A stretch of 52,321 nucleotides of DNA, taken from positions 1-52,321 of the forward strand of contig CABZEY010000007.1 of the NCBI GenBank assembly GCA_902524955.1, read 5' to 3'. The translations under genes were made by a program, and so were the position numbers. Below are positions 27,789-37,287 of the stretch, piece by piece (within the stretch, counting starts at the first letter, position 1; each line of letters opens with the position of its first letter). The DNA comes from an uncultured Pelagibacteraceae bacterium (GTDB lineage Bacteria; Pseudomonadota; Alphaproteobacteria; Pelagibacterales; Pelagibacteraceae). Below the pieces are notes generated by a model that saw only the letters and a program-made list of their open reading frames with translations, did no database searches and had not been told where the DNA came from.

Positions 27789-28570
27789 TGTTTATTAATG
27801 ATTTAAATCCAGTAGCATTCAATTTTTTTGAATTTGAAATTAGATGGTATTCTTTGGCATACATTTTTGGACTAATTTTCGCATTTCAATACGGAAAGTA
27901 CATTATTAAAACAAATAATTTTTTTAATTTTAAAAGAGAGATCCTAGATGACTTTTTGCCTTATGCTATTCTTGGTATAATAATTGGAGGACGAGTGGGT
28001 TATATCATATTCTATGATTTATATTATTATTTAAATGACCCAATTAAAATTCTTTATGTTTGGCAGGGAGGCATGTCCTTTCATGGAGGGTTAATTGGTA
28101 TAATTTTTATCACATATTATTTTGTCAAAAATAAAAATATTAAATTATTTGAATTCACTGACTTGTTAGCAATTATAACACCAATTGGTTTATTCTTAGG
28201 TAGAATTGCAAATTTCATCAATTCTGAATTAATAGGTACTCCAACTAATTTGCCTTGGTCCGTTGTATTTATCAAAATTGATAATATACCGAGACATCCT
28301 TCGCAAATCTATGAAGCATTATTAGAAGGACTATTGCTTTTTTTAATTATAAATTTAATTTTTAAATATAAAAAGATTAAGGGATATGTTTCAGCTATTT
28401 TTTTAATTTTATACGGTTTATTTAGAATATTAGCTGAACAATTTAGATTACCAGATGAACATTTGGGTTACATATTTAGTTCCATTAGTATGGGAACAAT
28501 ATTAAGTCTCATAATGTTATTAATTGGATTAATAATTTTTATTTATGTCAAATATAATAGACAAAATTAA
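27788..28570 (+). CDS. lgt: Phosphatidylglycerol-prolipoprotein diacylglyceryl transferase
   Basis: Inner-membrane enzyme that adds diacylglycerol from phosphatidylglycerol to the lipobox cysteine of prolipoproteins. It has 260 residues with about seven membrane segments. Motifs seen are IRWYSLAYI, GGRVGYIIFYD, the signature SFHGGLIG and GRIANFINSELIG. It starts in the stop of the kinase gene and overlaps the MidA-like gene by 26 bases. The lgt, MidA-like, pgeF order is common in alphaproteobacteria. Confidence 0.96.
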   Translation: MFINDLNPVAFNFFEFEIRWYSLAYIFGLIFAFQYGKYIIKTNNFFNFKREILDDFLPYAILGIIIGGRVGYIIFYDLYYYLNDPIKILYVWQGGMSFHGGLIGIIFITYYFVKNKNIKLFEFTDLLAIITPIGLFLGRIANFINSELIGTPTNLPWSVVFIKIDNIPRHPSQIYEALLEGLLLFLIINLIFKYKKIKGYVSAIFLILYGLFRILAEQFRLPDEHLGYIFSSISMGTILSLIMLLIGLIIFIYVKYNRQN

Positions 28571-29573
28571 AAAAAAAATACCATTGGATCAATATATTAA
28601 CTTATGTCTTTACAAATATAAGTACAGTTATTATGAAAAAAATATAATTTTCGGCCCTAGAGGAGATTTTGTTACATCGCCTTATATTTCAAGTATTTTT
28701 GGAGAAGTAATATCAGTTCATATTTTAAATTATTTTTTAAGTCGAGGAATAACTAAATGTAATTTATTAGAAATTGGAGCAGGTGAAGGAATTATGGCAA
28801 AAGATATAATAAAAACTTTACAAAAATTTAAAAAGATAGAATTTAAATATTTTATTTTAGAAAAAAGCAAAAATTTAATAAAATTACAAAAAAAAAATTT
28901 AAAAGAATTTAATGTAAAGTGGATAGATAATTTAGAAAAATTTAATAAAAGAAATTTATTTATTCTTTCTAATGAATTACTTGATTCTTTTCCTGTGAAA
29001 CATTTAAAAAAAATTCACAAAAAATGGCACGAAAAATATATTTTTTTTGATAATAAACAAAAAGAAATTAAATCAAAATACTTTGAAATTAAAAAAATTC
29101 CAAATAGTATTTTAAGCCTTTGTAATGAAAAGGTAAACTTCATAGAGTACTCGCCAAAAATTTTTAAATTTTTAAATAATGTTTCAAAATTAATAAAAAA
29201 ACACAAAGATAATTGCTTTTTGGCTATTGATTATGGTTATTGTGATGACTACTTCAAAAATACTTTACAAGCTTTAAAAAAACATAAAAAAGTAAGTATT
29301 TTTCATGACCCTGGAAAAACCGATATTACATATCTTGTAAACTTTAAACTAATAAACCAAATATTTAAAAAGAATGGTCTCACTAATGCTTATAATATAT
29401 CTCAATCAACATTTTTAAAAAAAAATGGAATTTTAGTGAGGTTAGAGCATGCAAAAAAAAATTTAATTAGCAGTAAAAGTAAGGCTAAACTAGAAATGGC
29501 AGTAAATAGATTAATTGACCCAAGGCAAATGGGAAACTTATTTAAAGTATTGAAAGTTACTAATGAAAATTGA
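28545..29573 (+). CDS. SAM-dependent methyltransferase, MidA/NDUFAF7 family
   Basis: 342-residue member of the DUF185 family. Its mitochondrial homologue NDUFAF7 methylates an arginine in complex I subunit NDUFS2. Seen here: FGPRGDFVTSPYISSIFGE, SAM-binding LLEIGAGEGIMAKDII, LSNELLDSFPVKH and a C-terminal RLIDPRQMGNLFKVL. A role in complex I assembly is the likely inference for an alphaproteobacterium. It overlaps lgt by 26 bases and pgeF by 11. Very lysine- and asparagine-rich, as are its neighbours. Confidence 0.88.
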   Translation: MSNIIDKIKKKIPLDQYINLCLYKYKYSYYEKNIIFGPRGDFVTSPYISSIFGEVISVHILNYFLSRGITKCNLLEIGAGEGIMAKDIIKTLQKFKKIEFKYFILEKSKNLIKLQKKNLKEFNVKWIDNLEKFNKRNLFILSNELLDSFPVKHLKKIHKKWHEKYIFFDNKQKEIKSKYFEIKKIPNSILSLCNEKVNFIEYSPKIFKFLNNVSKLIKKHKDNCFLAIDYGYCDDYFKNTLQALKKHKKVSIFHDPGKTDITYLVNFKLINQIFKKNGLTNAYNISQSTFLKKNGILVRLEHAKKNLISSKSKAKLEMAVNRLIDPRQMGNLFKVLKVTNEN

Positions 29574-30357
29574 GTCAAAAAAACTTTTAAAAATTAATAA
29601 TATTTCGCACGGTTTTTTTTCAAACAAAGGAGGTGTATCTAAAGGAATTTACAAATCACTAAATTGTGGTTTGGGCTCAAAAGACAATCGTAGACATGTT
29701 TTGAATAATTTAGAAATTGTAAAAAAAAGATTTAAAGTAAAAAACCTTAATTTATTAAAACAAATTCACAGTAATAAAATTGTACATTTAAAAAAAGGAA
29801 ATAATAATATTAAAATAGGTGTTGCGGATGGGATTTTTACGTCTTTAACAAACAATTTAATAGGAATTCTAACTGCTGATTGTGCTCCAATTCTTTTATC
29901 CTCTAAATGTGGAAATTATATTTGTGCTCTTCATGGTGGATGGAAAGGCTTGCATAAGGACATAATCAAAAGAGGAGTTTATTTATTTAACAAACATAAG
30001 ATAACCAATAAAAATATTATTTGTTCAGTTGGTCCATGCATAAATTTTATTAATTATGAGGTAAAACAGGATTTTATGAAAAAAATTTTAAAAAAAAATA
30101 AAAAATATAAAAAACTATTTAAAATTAAAAAAAACAAAATTTTATTTAATTTAAAGCAATTTGCACAAGTAAAATTATTAGAGGCAGGCCTACAAAATAA
30201 AAACATTGAAATCCATAAAAATGATACATACTCTAATCCAAATCAATTCTATAGTTTTCGAAGATCTGTGCATAAAAAAGAAGATGATTATGGAAGAAAT
30301 ATTTCAATAATAGTAAAAAAGAATCATAAAGATGAAAATAATATCCTGTACAAATAA
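29563..30357 (+). CDS. pgeF: PgeF/YfiH laccase-domain protein
   Basis: 264-residue protein of the multicopper-polyphenol oxidoreductase/YfiH family. The E. coli member acts as an oxidase or amidase correcting misincorporation in UDP-MurNAc peptide precursors. Conserved metal and catalytic residues are visible in LKQIHSNKI, TADCAPILL, ALHGGWKGL and SVGPCI. It overlaps the methyltransferase by 11 bases and prs by 26. The family assignment is firm; the precise substrate here is inferred. Confidence 0.9.
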   Translation: MKIESKKLLKINNISHGFFSNKGGVSKGIYKSLNCGLGSKDNRRHVLNNLEIVKKRFKVKNLNLLKQIHSNKIVHLKKGNNNIKIGVADGIFTSLTNNLIGILTADCAPILLSSKCGNYICALHGGWKGLHKDIIKRGVYLFNKHKITNKNIICSVGPCINFINYEVKQDFMKKILKKNKKYKKLFKIKKNKILFNLKQFAQVKLLEAGLQNKNIEIHKNDTYSNPNQFYSFRRSVHKKEDDYGRNISIIVKKNHKDENNILYK

Positions 30358-31264
30358 TAAAGATCTATCAAAAGAAATTGCAAAAAAATTAAATAAAAAA
30401 TTAGTTGATACTAAAATTATCAGGTTCGCTGATGGTGAGGTGTACGTTGAAATAAATGAGAACATGAGAGGACAAGATGTCTTCGTTATTCAAAGTACAT
30501 GTACACCTGTAAATGATAGCATTATGGAACTTTTAATTTGCATTGATGCATTAAGAAGAGCGTCTGCCAAAAGTATCACTGCAGTTCTTCCATATTTCGC
30601 TTATGCTAGACAAGATAGAAAAGTCAGCCCTCGATCTCCAATAAGTGCAAAACTTTTTGCTAATCTTCTAATGGGCTCAGGTACAAGTCGAGTATTAACG
30701 ATGGACCTTCATGCTAATCAAATTCAGGGTTTTTTTGATATCCCAGTTGATAATTTATTTGCTGCTCCAACTTTTGTGCAACACATTAAAAAAAATATTA
30801 AATCAAAAAAATTAGTTTGCGTGGCCCCTGATGTGGGTGGCGTTGAACGTGCTAGAGCAATTGCAAAAAGATTGTCAGCGGATTTGGCAATTATAGATAA
30901 AAGAAGGTCTGGTCCTGGAACATCAGAAGTTATGAATGTTATAGGAGATGTTAGAAGTAAAATATGTATAATCATAGATGACTTAGTAGACAGTGGAGGA
31001 ACAATAGTGAATGCTGCAACTGCGTTAAAAAATAAAGGTGCGAGAGATGTTTATGCTTATGTTGTTCACGGCGTTTTAACTGGTCAGGCAGTAAAAAAAA
31101 TTAATAATTCCAAAATTAAAAAATTTGTGATTTCAAATTCTATTTGCAATATTAAAAAAATTAAAAAATCTAAAAAATTTCAAATTATAAGTGTTGGTAC
31201 TTTATTTGCTGAGGCAATTATGCGTATTTCTATCTCTAAATCAGTATCAAAACTCTTCAAATAG
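30332..31264 (+). CDS. prs: Ribose-phosphate pyrophosphokinase (PRPP synthetase)
   Basis: Makes PRPP from ribose 5-phosphate and ATP for purine, pyrimidine, histidine, tryptophan and NAD synthesis. Its 310 residues are normal. FADGEVYVEI, the catalytic flexible-loop region YARQDRKVSPRSPISAK, DLHANQIQGFFDIP and the PRPP-binding CIIIDDLVDSGGT are intact. It overlaps pgeF by 26 bases and probably belongs to the long run starting at the MarR gene. The next gene, rplY, is 64 bases away and may have its own promoter. Confidence 0.97.
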   Translation: MKIISCTNNKDLSKEIAKKLNKKLVDTKIIRFADGEVYVEINENMRGQDVFVIQSTCTPVNDSIMELLICIDALRRASAKSITAVLPYFAYARQDRKVSPRSPISAKLFANLLMGSGTSRVLTMDLHANQIQGFFDIPVDNLFAAPTFVQHIKKNIKSKKLVCVAPDVGGVERARAIAKRLSADLAIIDKRRSGPGTSEVMNVIGDVRSKICIIIDDLVDSGGTIVNAATALKNKGARDVYAYVVHGVLTGQAVKKINNSKIKKFVISNSICNIKKIKKSKKFQIISVGTLFAEAIMRISISKSVSKLFK

Positions 31265-31328
31265 GTCTTTATTTATCTAAATTATCATACTTGTCTTTTA
31301 ATTGCTTTAATGTAAAAAACTGAAAATT

Positions 31329-32045
31329 ATGAGTGATCAAAACGAAGTTATTGAAGCAATAACAAGAGATACTAAAAAAAAATCTGAGCTTAGCAAACTT
31401 AGATTGAATGGATTTGTTCCTGGAATTCTCTATGGTGATATTGAAAAAAATATAAGTTTAAGCATTAAAAAAACCACATTAGATCGCTTTCTAAAAACTA
31501 CAAACTTTAAAAGTAAAGTTATCAAAATCTCACTTGAGGGTAAAGAATTTGAAGTTTTACCAAGAGATGTAGAATTTGACAATTTGTCTAATCAACCAAT
31601 TCATGTAGACTTTCAAAAATTATCTGCAAATACAAAAGTTATTGTATGGATACCAGTAAAATTTTTAAATGAAGAGACCTGCCCTGGTTTAAAAATGGGC
31701 GGTGTTTTAAACATTGTTAGAAGAAAAGTTGAATTAGACTGTCCAGCGGATAAAATACCATCAGAACTAGTTGTAGATTTAGCTGAAAAAGAAATTGGTG
31801 AGACCATACGAATTTCAGCAATCAAACTTCCTGAGGGAGTTATACCTACAATTAAAGACAGGGATTTTACTATTGCAACTGTTGCGGCACCTACAGTTGT
31901 TAAGGAACCTGAGCCAGCAGCTGAAGCAGAAGCTGCAACTACTACTGAAGGTGGCGAGGAAGCCAAGACAGATGAAGCTAAAGTTGAGGGTGCTGAAAAA
32001 CCTACTGCTGATAAAGATAAGAAAGATAGCTCAGACAAGAAATAA
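31329..32045 (+). CDS. rplY: 50S ribosomal protein L25, CTC type with acidic tail
   Basis: Binds 5S rRNA in the large subunit. The 238-residue protein has the N-terminal L25 domain (RLNGFVPGILYG) and the C-terminal TL5/CTC beta domain (IHVDFQKLSANTKV, GGVLNIVRRKVELDCPADKIP). A low-complexity tail of about 45 residues rich in Ala, Glu, Lys and Asp follows. It starts 64 bases after prs; a weak TTGTCT/16/TAAAAA element lies there. Its stop overlaps the pth start (TAATG), a classic rplY-pth-ychF arrangement. Confidence 0.95.
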   Translation: MSDQNEVIEAITRDTKKKSELSKLRLNGFVPGILYGDIEKNISLSIKKTTLDRFLKTTNFKSKVIKISLEGKEFEVLPRDVEFDNLSNQPIHVDFQKLSANTKVIVWIPVKFLNEETCPGLKMGGVLNIVRRKVELDCPADKIPSELVVDLAEKEIGETIRISAIKLPEGVIPTIKDRDFTIATVAAPTVVKEPEPAAEAEAATTTEGGEEAKTDEAKVEGAEKPTADKDKKDSSDKK

Positions 32046-32599
32046 TGTTTTTGCTTGCTGGCCTTGGTAATCCAGACCAAAAATATCAAAAAAACAGGCA
32101 TAATGTTGGTTTTCTTTTTTTAGACTTTTTTGACAAAAACATTAGTTACAAAAAAAAATTCAAAAGTTTATTTGCAGAACAAGATATTAATAATCACAAA
32201 TTTTTTTTATTAAAACCATTAACATTTATGAATCTTTCAGGAGAGGCTTTGGCTGAAATCAAAAAATTCTATAAATTGGACAATAGTAATATCTTTATAA
32301 TTCATGATGATCTTGATTTAGAAATTGGAAAAATAAAAGTGAAAAGCGATGGCTCGAACGGTGGACATAATGGTTTAGAGTCAATATCCTCTAAGATTGG
32401 CAATGATTATAATAGAATAAGAGTCGGAATTGATCATCCAGGTAGTAAAGATTTAGTCGAGAAATATGTTTTAACAGATTTTAAAAAAAAGGAATTAGAA
32501 ACTATAAATAAATCTTTTTTAATAATTAAAAATAATATTGAGCTTTTGATAAAAAAAAAATTTGATGAATTCAATAGTAAAGTAAATAATATTTTATGA
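32045..32599 (+). CDS. pth: Peptidyl-tRNA hydrolase
   Basis: Frees tRNA from peptidyl-tRNAs dropped by ribosomes. Its 184 residues show AGLGNPDQKYQKNRHNVGF with catalytic H19, then FMNLSG, IHDDLDLEIGKIKVK with the supporting aspartate, and NGGHNGLESI. Overlaps are 1 base with rplY and 4 bases with ychF, so translational coupling is expected. Confidence 0.96.
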   Translation: MFLLAGLGNPDQKYQKNRHNVGFLFLDFFDKNISYKKKFKSLFAEQDINNHKFFLLKPLTFMNLSGEALAEIKKFYKLDNSNIFIIHDDLDLEIGKIKVKSDGSNGGHNGLESISSKIGNDYNRIRVGIDHPGSKDLVEKYVLTDFKKKELETINKSFLIIKNNIELLIKKKFDEFNSKVNNIL

Positions 32600-33672
32600 G
32601 TTTTAAATGCGGCATTGTGGGTTTACCAAATGTAGGCAAGTCTACTACTTTTAATGCCATCACTAAATCTAAAAATGCTGAGGCTGCAAATTTTCCATTT
32701 TGTACAATAGAGCCTAATATTGGAGTAGTATCGGTACCAGATGAAAGATTAAATAATATTGCTAAAATTGCAAAGTCAGAAAAGATTATAAATACACTTA
32801 TAACTTTTGTTGATATTGCAGGACTTGTTGAAGGTGCATCAAAAGGAGAGGGTCTTGGAAATAAATTTTTATCACATATACGAGAGGTAGATGCAATTGT
32901 ACATTTGTTAAGATGCTTTGACGCAAAAGATATACAAAATGTTAATAAAACCGTTGACCCGATAAGAGATCTCGAAATAATTGAAACCGAGTTAATGTTA
33001 GCAGATATAGAGTCCTTGGAAAAAAGGTTAGATAAAAAAAAAAAATTAAAAAGTGATAATGATGATCTTGATAGTCTTTTATCTAAAGCTTACGATATTC
33101 TTAAAAAAGGTGAGTCTATTAATCACCTCAGAAAAGATTATGATGAAAAAACTGTTAAAATATCTAATCTTTTAAGTCTTAAACCTAAAATAATAGTGTG
33201 TAACACTGATGAAAATAGCGTTGCGTGTGGAAATGATTATACAAAAAATATTACACAAAAATTTAAAAATGAAGAGATAGTATTAATTTCTGCTGAAATA
33301 GAACAGCAGATCAATGAACTAAATTCTGTTGACGCTAAAGAATTTATGAATGAAATTGGTCTAACAGAAACAGGATTGGACCGACTTATAAAGTCTAGTT
33401 ATAAATCCTTAGAACTCTGTACTTATTTTACTGCTGGTCCTCAAGAAACAAAGGCATGGACAGTAAAAGAGAATAGTAAAGCCCCGAATGCCGCTGGAGT
33501 GATACACTCTGATTTTCAAAAAGGATTTATAAAAGCTGAAGTTATATCTTATCAGGATTATTTGAATTTCAATGGTGAGAGTGGTTGTAGAGATAATGGT
33601 AAACTTAGAATTGAAGGTAAAGATTATATAGTCAAAGACGGAGATATATTACATTTTCGTTTCAACACGTGA
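32596..33672 (+). CDS. ychF: Redox-regulated ATPase YchF (Obg-like)
   Basis: Universal P-loop NTPase associated with ribosomes; it prefers ATP over GTP. G1 GLPNVGKS is at residues 9-16. DIAGLVEGASKGEGLGNKFL forms the G3/switch region, a coiled-coil insert sits near residues 125-195, and a TGS domain ends the 358 residues. A run of 12 A bases (33034-33045) codes for lysines inside the coiled coil. The last 24 bases overlap the convergent petC gene. Confidence 0.96.
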   Translation: MSFKCGIVGLPNVGKSTTFNAITKSKNAEAANFPFCTIEPNIGVVSVPDERLNNIAKIAKSEKIINTLITFVDIAGLVEGASKGEGLGNKFLSHIREVDAIVHLLRCFDAKDIQNVNKTVDPIRDLEIIETELMLADIESLEKRLDKKKKLKSDNDDLDSLLSKAYDILKKGESINHLRKDYDEKTVKISNLLSLKPKIIVCNTDENSVACGNDYTKNITQKFKNEEIVLISAEIEQQINELNSVDAKEFMNEIGLTETGLDRLIKSSYKSLELCTYFTAGPQETKAWTVKENSKAPNAAGVIHSDFQKGFIKAEVISYQDYLNFNGESGCRDNGKLRIEGKDYIVKDGDILHFRFNT

Positions 33673-34425
33673 CCAGATCTTTTTCATCGATAAAAAGACC
33701 AAAATACTAAAAATTAAAAGATATATAATTGTTTTAAATCCTATTCTTTTTCTTTTTTCAAGATGAGGTTCTGCTGCCCAGGTCAAAAAAGCTGTAACAT
33801 CTTTTGACATTTGAGAAACTGTTGCTTGAGTTCCATCGCTATATTCAACGCTTCCATCATTAAGTGGCTTGGACATTCTAATTTTGTTCCCAGCCATATA
33901 TTTGTTGTAATACACTCCTTCCTCAATTTTCATTTCAGGAGGTGGTTTCTCATCATAACCCATTAATACTGAATATATATAATTTGACCCACCTGCCCTC
34001 GCTTTGACTAATACGGACATATCGGGAGGATAGGCCCCTCCATTAACTGAACGCGCAGCTTTCTCGTTTGGATATGGACTTTTAAATTTATCCTTCGGTA
34101 AACCTGCTCTTTCAAACATTTCACCTTGTTCATTTGGACCATCTTTTATTTGGTAGCTGGCAGCAATAGCCTTTACTTCTTGCTCGGAAAATTCAGGTCC
34201 ACCTTTTTCGCCTAAGTTTCTGTAACTTAAATATTTCATTGAATGGCAAGAAGCACAAACTTCTTTGTATACCTGAAATCCCCTCTGAAGTTGAGCTCGA
34301 TCAAACTTTCCGAAAAAACCGTTAAATGACCAATCAACCTGAATTGGTTTAGCCGCATCTCCAGCTGCAAATAATTTTGTACTAATTAAAATGAAGAATA
34401 GAGAAGCAAAAAAAAATTTTCCCAT
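33649..34425 (-). CDS. petC: Cytochrome c1 of the bc1 complex
   Basis: Membrane-anchored c-type haem subunit that passes electrons from the Rieske centre to soluble cytochrome c. It has 258 residues with a signal peptide (about 1-20), haem motif CASCH (C57, C60, H61) with HSMKYLSYRNL, then YPPDMSVLVKAR. A C-terminal anchor (TIIYLLIFSILVFLS) is followed by a basic end. Last gene of petABC, starting immediately at the petB stop with no spacer. Its 3' end overlaps ychF by 24 bases. Confidence 0.96.
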   Translation of the reverse strand: MGKFFFASLFFILISTKLFAAGDAAKPIQVDWSFNGFFGKFDRAQLQRGFQVYKEVCASCHSMKYLSYRNLGEKGGPEFSEQEVKAIAASYQIKDGPNEQGEMFERAGLPKDKFKSPYPNEKAARSVNGGAYPPDMSVLVKARAGGSNYIYSVLMGYDEKPPPEMKIEEGVYYNKYMAGNKIRMSKPLNDGSVEYSDGTQATVSQMSKDVTAFLTWAAEPHLEKRKRIGFKTIIYLLIFSILVFLSMKKIWSRVETKM

Positions 34426-35691
34426 TTAGCTCAATATTTTATCTTTTTTGGCCGCTGCAAAATTTCCAGATCCTGAAGAAATAATTGGATCAGCAATACT
34501 TAATGGAACTGGTTTAGTTTTTTCCATATAGCCAAGTAAAGGCATTATTATTATAAAATGTATAAAATAGTAAGCTGTCGCTACCCTGCTAATCAACAAA
34601 TATATTCCCTCAGCAGGCATCGCACCCACATAACCAAGTACAAGAACATCAAGAACTAATAACCAAAAAAACTGTTTATATATTGGTCTAAATACCGCTG
34701 ATCTAACTTTAGATGTGTCAAGCCAAGGTAAAGCTAACAATATAAAAATTGCACCAAACATTAATACAACTCCACCAAGTTTATCGGGAACTGATCTTAA
34801 AATTGCATAGAACGGAAGTAAATACCACTCTGGCACGATATGAGCTGGTGTTACCAATGGATCTGCTTGAATATAATTATCAGAGTGACCTAAAACATTT
34901 GGTGCATAAAAAACAAATCCAGCGAAAACTATCATAAAGATTACTAAAGCAAATAAATCTTTAATTACAATGTAAGGGTGAAACGGTACCGTATCTGAAC
35001 CATCTTTTTTCAAATCTATTCCTACTGGATTATTGTTTCCAGGAACGTGTAACGCCCAGATATGTAAAATGACTAAACCTAAGATTAAAAATGGTATCAA
35101 ATAATGTAAGCTAAAAAATCTAGTTAATGTAGGATTATCAACTGAGTAACCTCCCCATAACCACTGTGTAACACTTTCACCTATTAAAGGTATTGCGCTA
35201 AATAAATTAGTAATCACTGTTGCTCCCCAAAAACTCATTTGTCCCCAAGGAAGAACATATCCCATAAAAGCTGCTGCCATCATTAATATGTAAATTAAAA
35301 TTCCTAGTATCCAAATTACTTCTCTTGGTGATTTGTACGATCCATAAAATAAGGCTCTAAAAATATGTATATAAACAGCTAAAAAAAACATTGATGCACC
35401 ATTTGCGTGAATATATCTAATTAACCACCCGTAATTTACATCTCTCATAATATGTTCAACGCTTGAGAATGCTAAATCAGCGTGAGCAGTGTAGTGCATT
35501 GCTAAAACAATGCCTGTTATAATTTGAGTAACCAAACAAAAAGTTAGTATTCCACCAAACGTCCACCAGTAATTTAAATTTTTTGGCGTGGGGTATTGCA
35601 TCAAATGACCATTAAATAATGTTAAAAGAGGTAACCTTTCATCAAACCACTTTCCAAATGCTGATGTAGGTTTATAATTTGTTTCGCTCAT
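34426..35691 (-). CDS. petB: Cytochrome b of the bc1 complex
   Basis: Central membrane subunit of ubiquinol-cytochrome c reductase with two b haems. Its 421 residues hold eight or more membrane helices. Haem-ligand regions ([47 protein letters not shown]) and the Qo-site [13 protein letters not shown] are all visible. It lies 10 bases after petA and touches petC. Confidence 0.97.
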   Translation of the reverse strand: MSETNYKPTSAFGKWFDERLPLLTLFNGHLMQYPTPKNLNYWWTFGGILTFCLVTQIITGIVLAMHYTAHADLAFSSVEHIMRDVNYGWLIRYIHANGASMFFLAVYIHIFRALFYGSYKSPREVIWILGILIYILMMAAAFMGYVLPWGQMSFWGATVITNLFSAIPLIGESVTQWLWGGYSVDNPTLTRFFSLHYLIPFLILGLVILHIWALHVPGNNNPVGIDLKKDGSDTVPFHPYIVIKDLFALVIFMIVFAGFVFYAPNVLGHSDNYIQADPLVTPAHIVPEWYLLPFYAILRSVPDKLGGVVLMFGAIFILLALPWLDTSKVRSAVFRPIYKQFFWLLVLDVLVLGYVGAMPAEGIYLLISRVATAYYFIHFIIIMPLLGYMEKTKPVPLSIADPIISSGSGNFAAAKKDKILS

Positions 35692-35701
35692 AGTTTTTAA
35701 G

Positions 35702-36232
35702 TTATCCTATTATTAATTTTGAATCTGATACAAATTCGTAGTTTGGCACTTCCATATTTACAGGCGCTGGACCCTTTCTAATTCTACCAGAGATATCATA
35801 ATGAGAACCATGACAAGGGCAAAACCATCCTCCATATTCTCCTTGCTGTTTTAATGGAACACAACCAAGGTGAGTGCACACCCCTACCATTACTAACCAT
35901 TCATCTTTACCTTTTTTGACTCTATCTTCATCTTTTTGTGGATCCTTAAGATCTTTCAAACTTACTTGTCTAGCTGTACTCACTTCTTTATCCGTTCTTC
36001 GTCTTATAAAAATTGGTTTACCTCTCCACATCACTGTGACTTCATTACCTTTTTGAATATTGCTAATATCAACTTCGACTTTTGCTAGTGCTTTTACAGA
36101 AGCATCTGGATTCATTTGTGTTACAAGCGGTAAAGCTACACAACCAGCACCAACAGCACCAACTGTAGTTGTAGCAATATGGATAAATTCTCTTCTAGTT
36201 GTCTTATCTTTGTTATTTATTTCGTCGCTCAT
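35702..36232 (-). CDS. petA: Rieske iron-sulfur subunit of the bc1 complex
   Basis: Carries the 2Fe-2S cluster that oxidises ubiquinol. Its 176 residues start with a twin-arginine signal-anchor, TRREFIHIA (12-20), then a hydrophobic Ala/Gly/Val helix. Cluster ligands are C119 and H121 (CTHLGC) and C138 and H141 (CPCHGSH), with C124/C140 for the disulfide. First gene of petABC, with a plausible promoter in the 84-base gap to divergent trmL. Confidence 0.96.
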   Translation of the reverse strand: MSDEINNKDKTTRREFIHIATTTVGAVGAGCVALPLVTQMNPDASVKALAKVEVDISNIQKGNEVTVMWRGKPIFIRRRTDKEVSTARQVSLKDLKDPQKDEDRVKKGKDEWLVMVGVCTHLGCVPLKQQGEYGGWFCPCHGSHYDISGRIRKGPAPVNMEVPNYEFVSDSKLIIG

Positions 36233-36251
36233 TTTTTTTATATTTAAGATA

Positions 36252-36269
36252 TAATAATATATATTATTA
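36252..36269. repeat. 18-bp perfect AT palindrome in the petA-trmL gap
   Basis: TAATAATATATATTATTA reads identically on both strands. It overlaps the predicted petABC -10 and start point. It could be a regulator site or just chance in AT-rich DNA. Confidence 0.4.
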
Positions 36270-36293
36270 AAACTAGGCCTTTTTCTAATACAA
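36264..36293 (-). promoter_or_regulatory. Predicted promoter of petABC
   Basis: Minus strand: -35 TTGTAT (36293-36288), an 18-base spacer and a -10 TAATAA (36269-36264). The start point would be near 36258, giving a leader of about 25 bases. The -10 forms one arm of an 18-base perfect palindrome. Confidence 0.45.
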
Positions 36294-36316
36294 CAATGAC
36301 GCAGATTGGATAAAAA

Positions 36317-36769
36317 ATGATCAATATAGCATTATATCAGCCGGATATTCCTCAAAATACTGCAGCGATTATTAGAACCTGCGCATGCCTTGATCTAAGG
36401 TTAGAAATAATCAAGCCAACAGGGTTTATATTGAATGAGAGAAAATTAGAAAGAATCTACTTGGATTACTTAGAAAAATGTAAAATTAAATATCATAATA
36501 ATTTTGAGGATTTTTTAGTATCTAAAAATATCAAAAATATTATTTTATTTACAACAAAAGCAAAAAAACAATATTACAAACACAATTTTAAAAAAGAAGA
36601 TACATTGCTTTTTGGTAGTGAAAGTAAGGGTGTTCATCAAAAAGTTCATGACAAACTAATACATAAATTAAATATACCGATTAACATTAAAACAAGATCA
36701 TTAAATTTATCTACTTCAGTTGCGATTGGAGCCTCTGAAGCTTTGAGACAAATAAATGCAAATAATTAA
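36317..36769 (+). CDS. trmL: tRNA (cytidine34/uridine34-2'-O)-methyltransferase TrmL
   Basis: SPOUT-fold enzyme that 2'-O-methylates the wobble base of Leu tRNAs. Its 150 residues show [22 protein letters not shown] at the N-terminus ([11 protein letters not shown] core), [11 protein letters not shown] in the SAM-knot region, and the C-terminal [19 protein letters not shown]. Divergent from petABC. No consensus ribosome-binding site is obvious, as for many genes here. Confidence 0.92.
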   Translation: MINIALYQPDIPQNTAAIIRTCACLDLRLEIIKPTGFILNERKLERIYLDYLEKCKIKYHNNFEDFLVSKNIKNIILFTTKAKKQYYKHNFKKEDTLLFGSESKGVHQKVHDKLIHKLNIPINIKTRSLNLSTSVAIGASEALRQINANN

Positions 36770-36792
36770 TTTATGTCTTTTTTGAAAATAAA

Positions 36793-36811
36793 AAAATGCT
36801 ATGATTACATA
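36793..36811 (+). promoter_or_regulatory. Extended -10 promoter of greA, possibly leaderless
   Basis: TGCTATGAT (36797-36805) is an extended -10 (TG-N-TATGAT) and no -35 is well placed. Transcription expected 6-7 bases later coincides with the greA ATG at 36811, so the message may have no leader. Confidence 0.5.
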
Positions 36812-37287
36812 TGGAAAAACAGCCTATTACAGTAAATGGTCTAAATAAAATTAAGTTTGAACTTAATGACAGAAAAAATAATATTAGACCCAAAATAGTT
36901 CAAGCTATATCGGAAGCAAGATCTCATGGTGACCTAAAAGAAAATGCTGAGTATCACGCCGCAAAAGAAGAGCAAGGATTAAATGAAAAAAGAATACAAG
37001 AACTTGAGACCACAATTGCAACTGCAAATGTAATAGATGTAACAAAATTAGATAAAAAAGATAAAGTAATTTTTGGATCAACAATAATAGTAAAGGACCT
37101 AGAAAGTGAAAAAGAAAGTAAATACAAAATTGTAGGTAAAGATGAAGCTGATGTGAAAGAAGGATTAATTTATTATCAATCACCTATGGGTCGAGGATTT
37201 ATTGGAAAAAATAAGGGTGAATTTGTAGAAATAAAAACACCATCAGGTGATAAAAATTTTGAAATTACCGATGTTCAATATATTTAG
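36811..37287 (+). CDS. greA: Transcription elongation factor GreA
   Basis: Rescues backtracked RNA polymerase by stimulating transcript cleavage. Its 158 residues start with the coiled coil (LNKIKFELNDR). The tip shows the conserved EARSHGDLKENAEYHAAKEEQ (acidic residues D and E of GDLKENAEY), and the globular domain ends SPMGRGFIGKNKGEFVEI. It stops directly against the convergent cca gene. Its start codon sits at the expected start of transcription of an extended -10 promoter. Confidence 0.96.
   Translation: MEKQPITVNGLNKIKFELNDRKNNIRPKIVQAISEARSHGDLKENAEYHAAKEEQGLNEKRIQELETTIATANVIDVTKLDKKDKVIFGSTIIVKDLESEKESKYKIVGKDEADVKEGLIYYQSPMGRGFIGKNKGEFVEIKTPSGDKNFEITDVQYI

Noticed and set aside
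31613-32101. Open frame of 162 codons opposite the rplY tail and pth start
   Set aside because: Low-complexity Ser/Ala/Val mirror of the acidic tail; no known domain, and both plus-strand genes are certain.
33670-33710. Short hairpin TCTTTTT-N7-AAAAAGA near the ychF/petC junction as a terminator
   Set aside because: The stem is almost all A-T, lies in petC coding DNA, and has no proper T-run after it; such pairings are expected by chance here.
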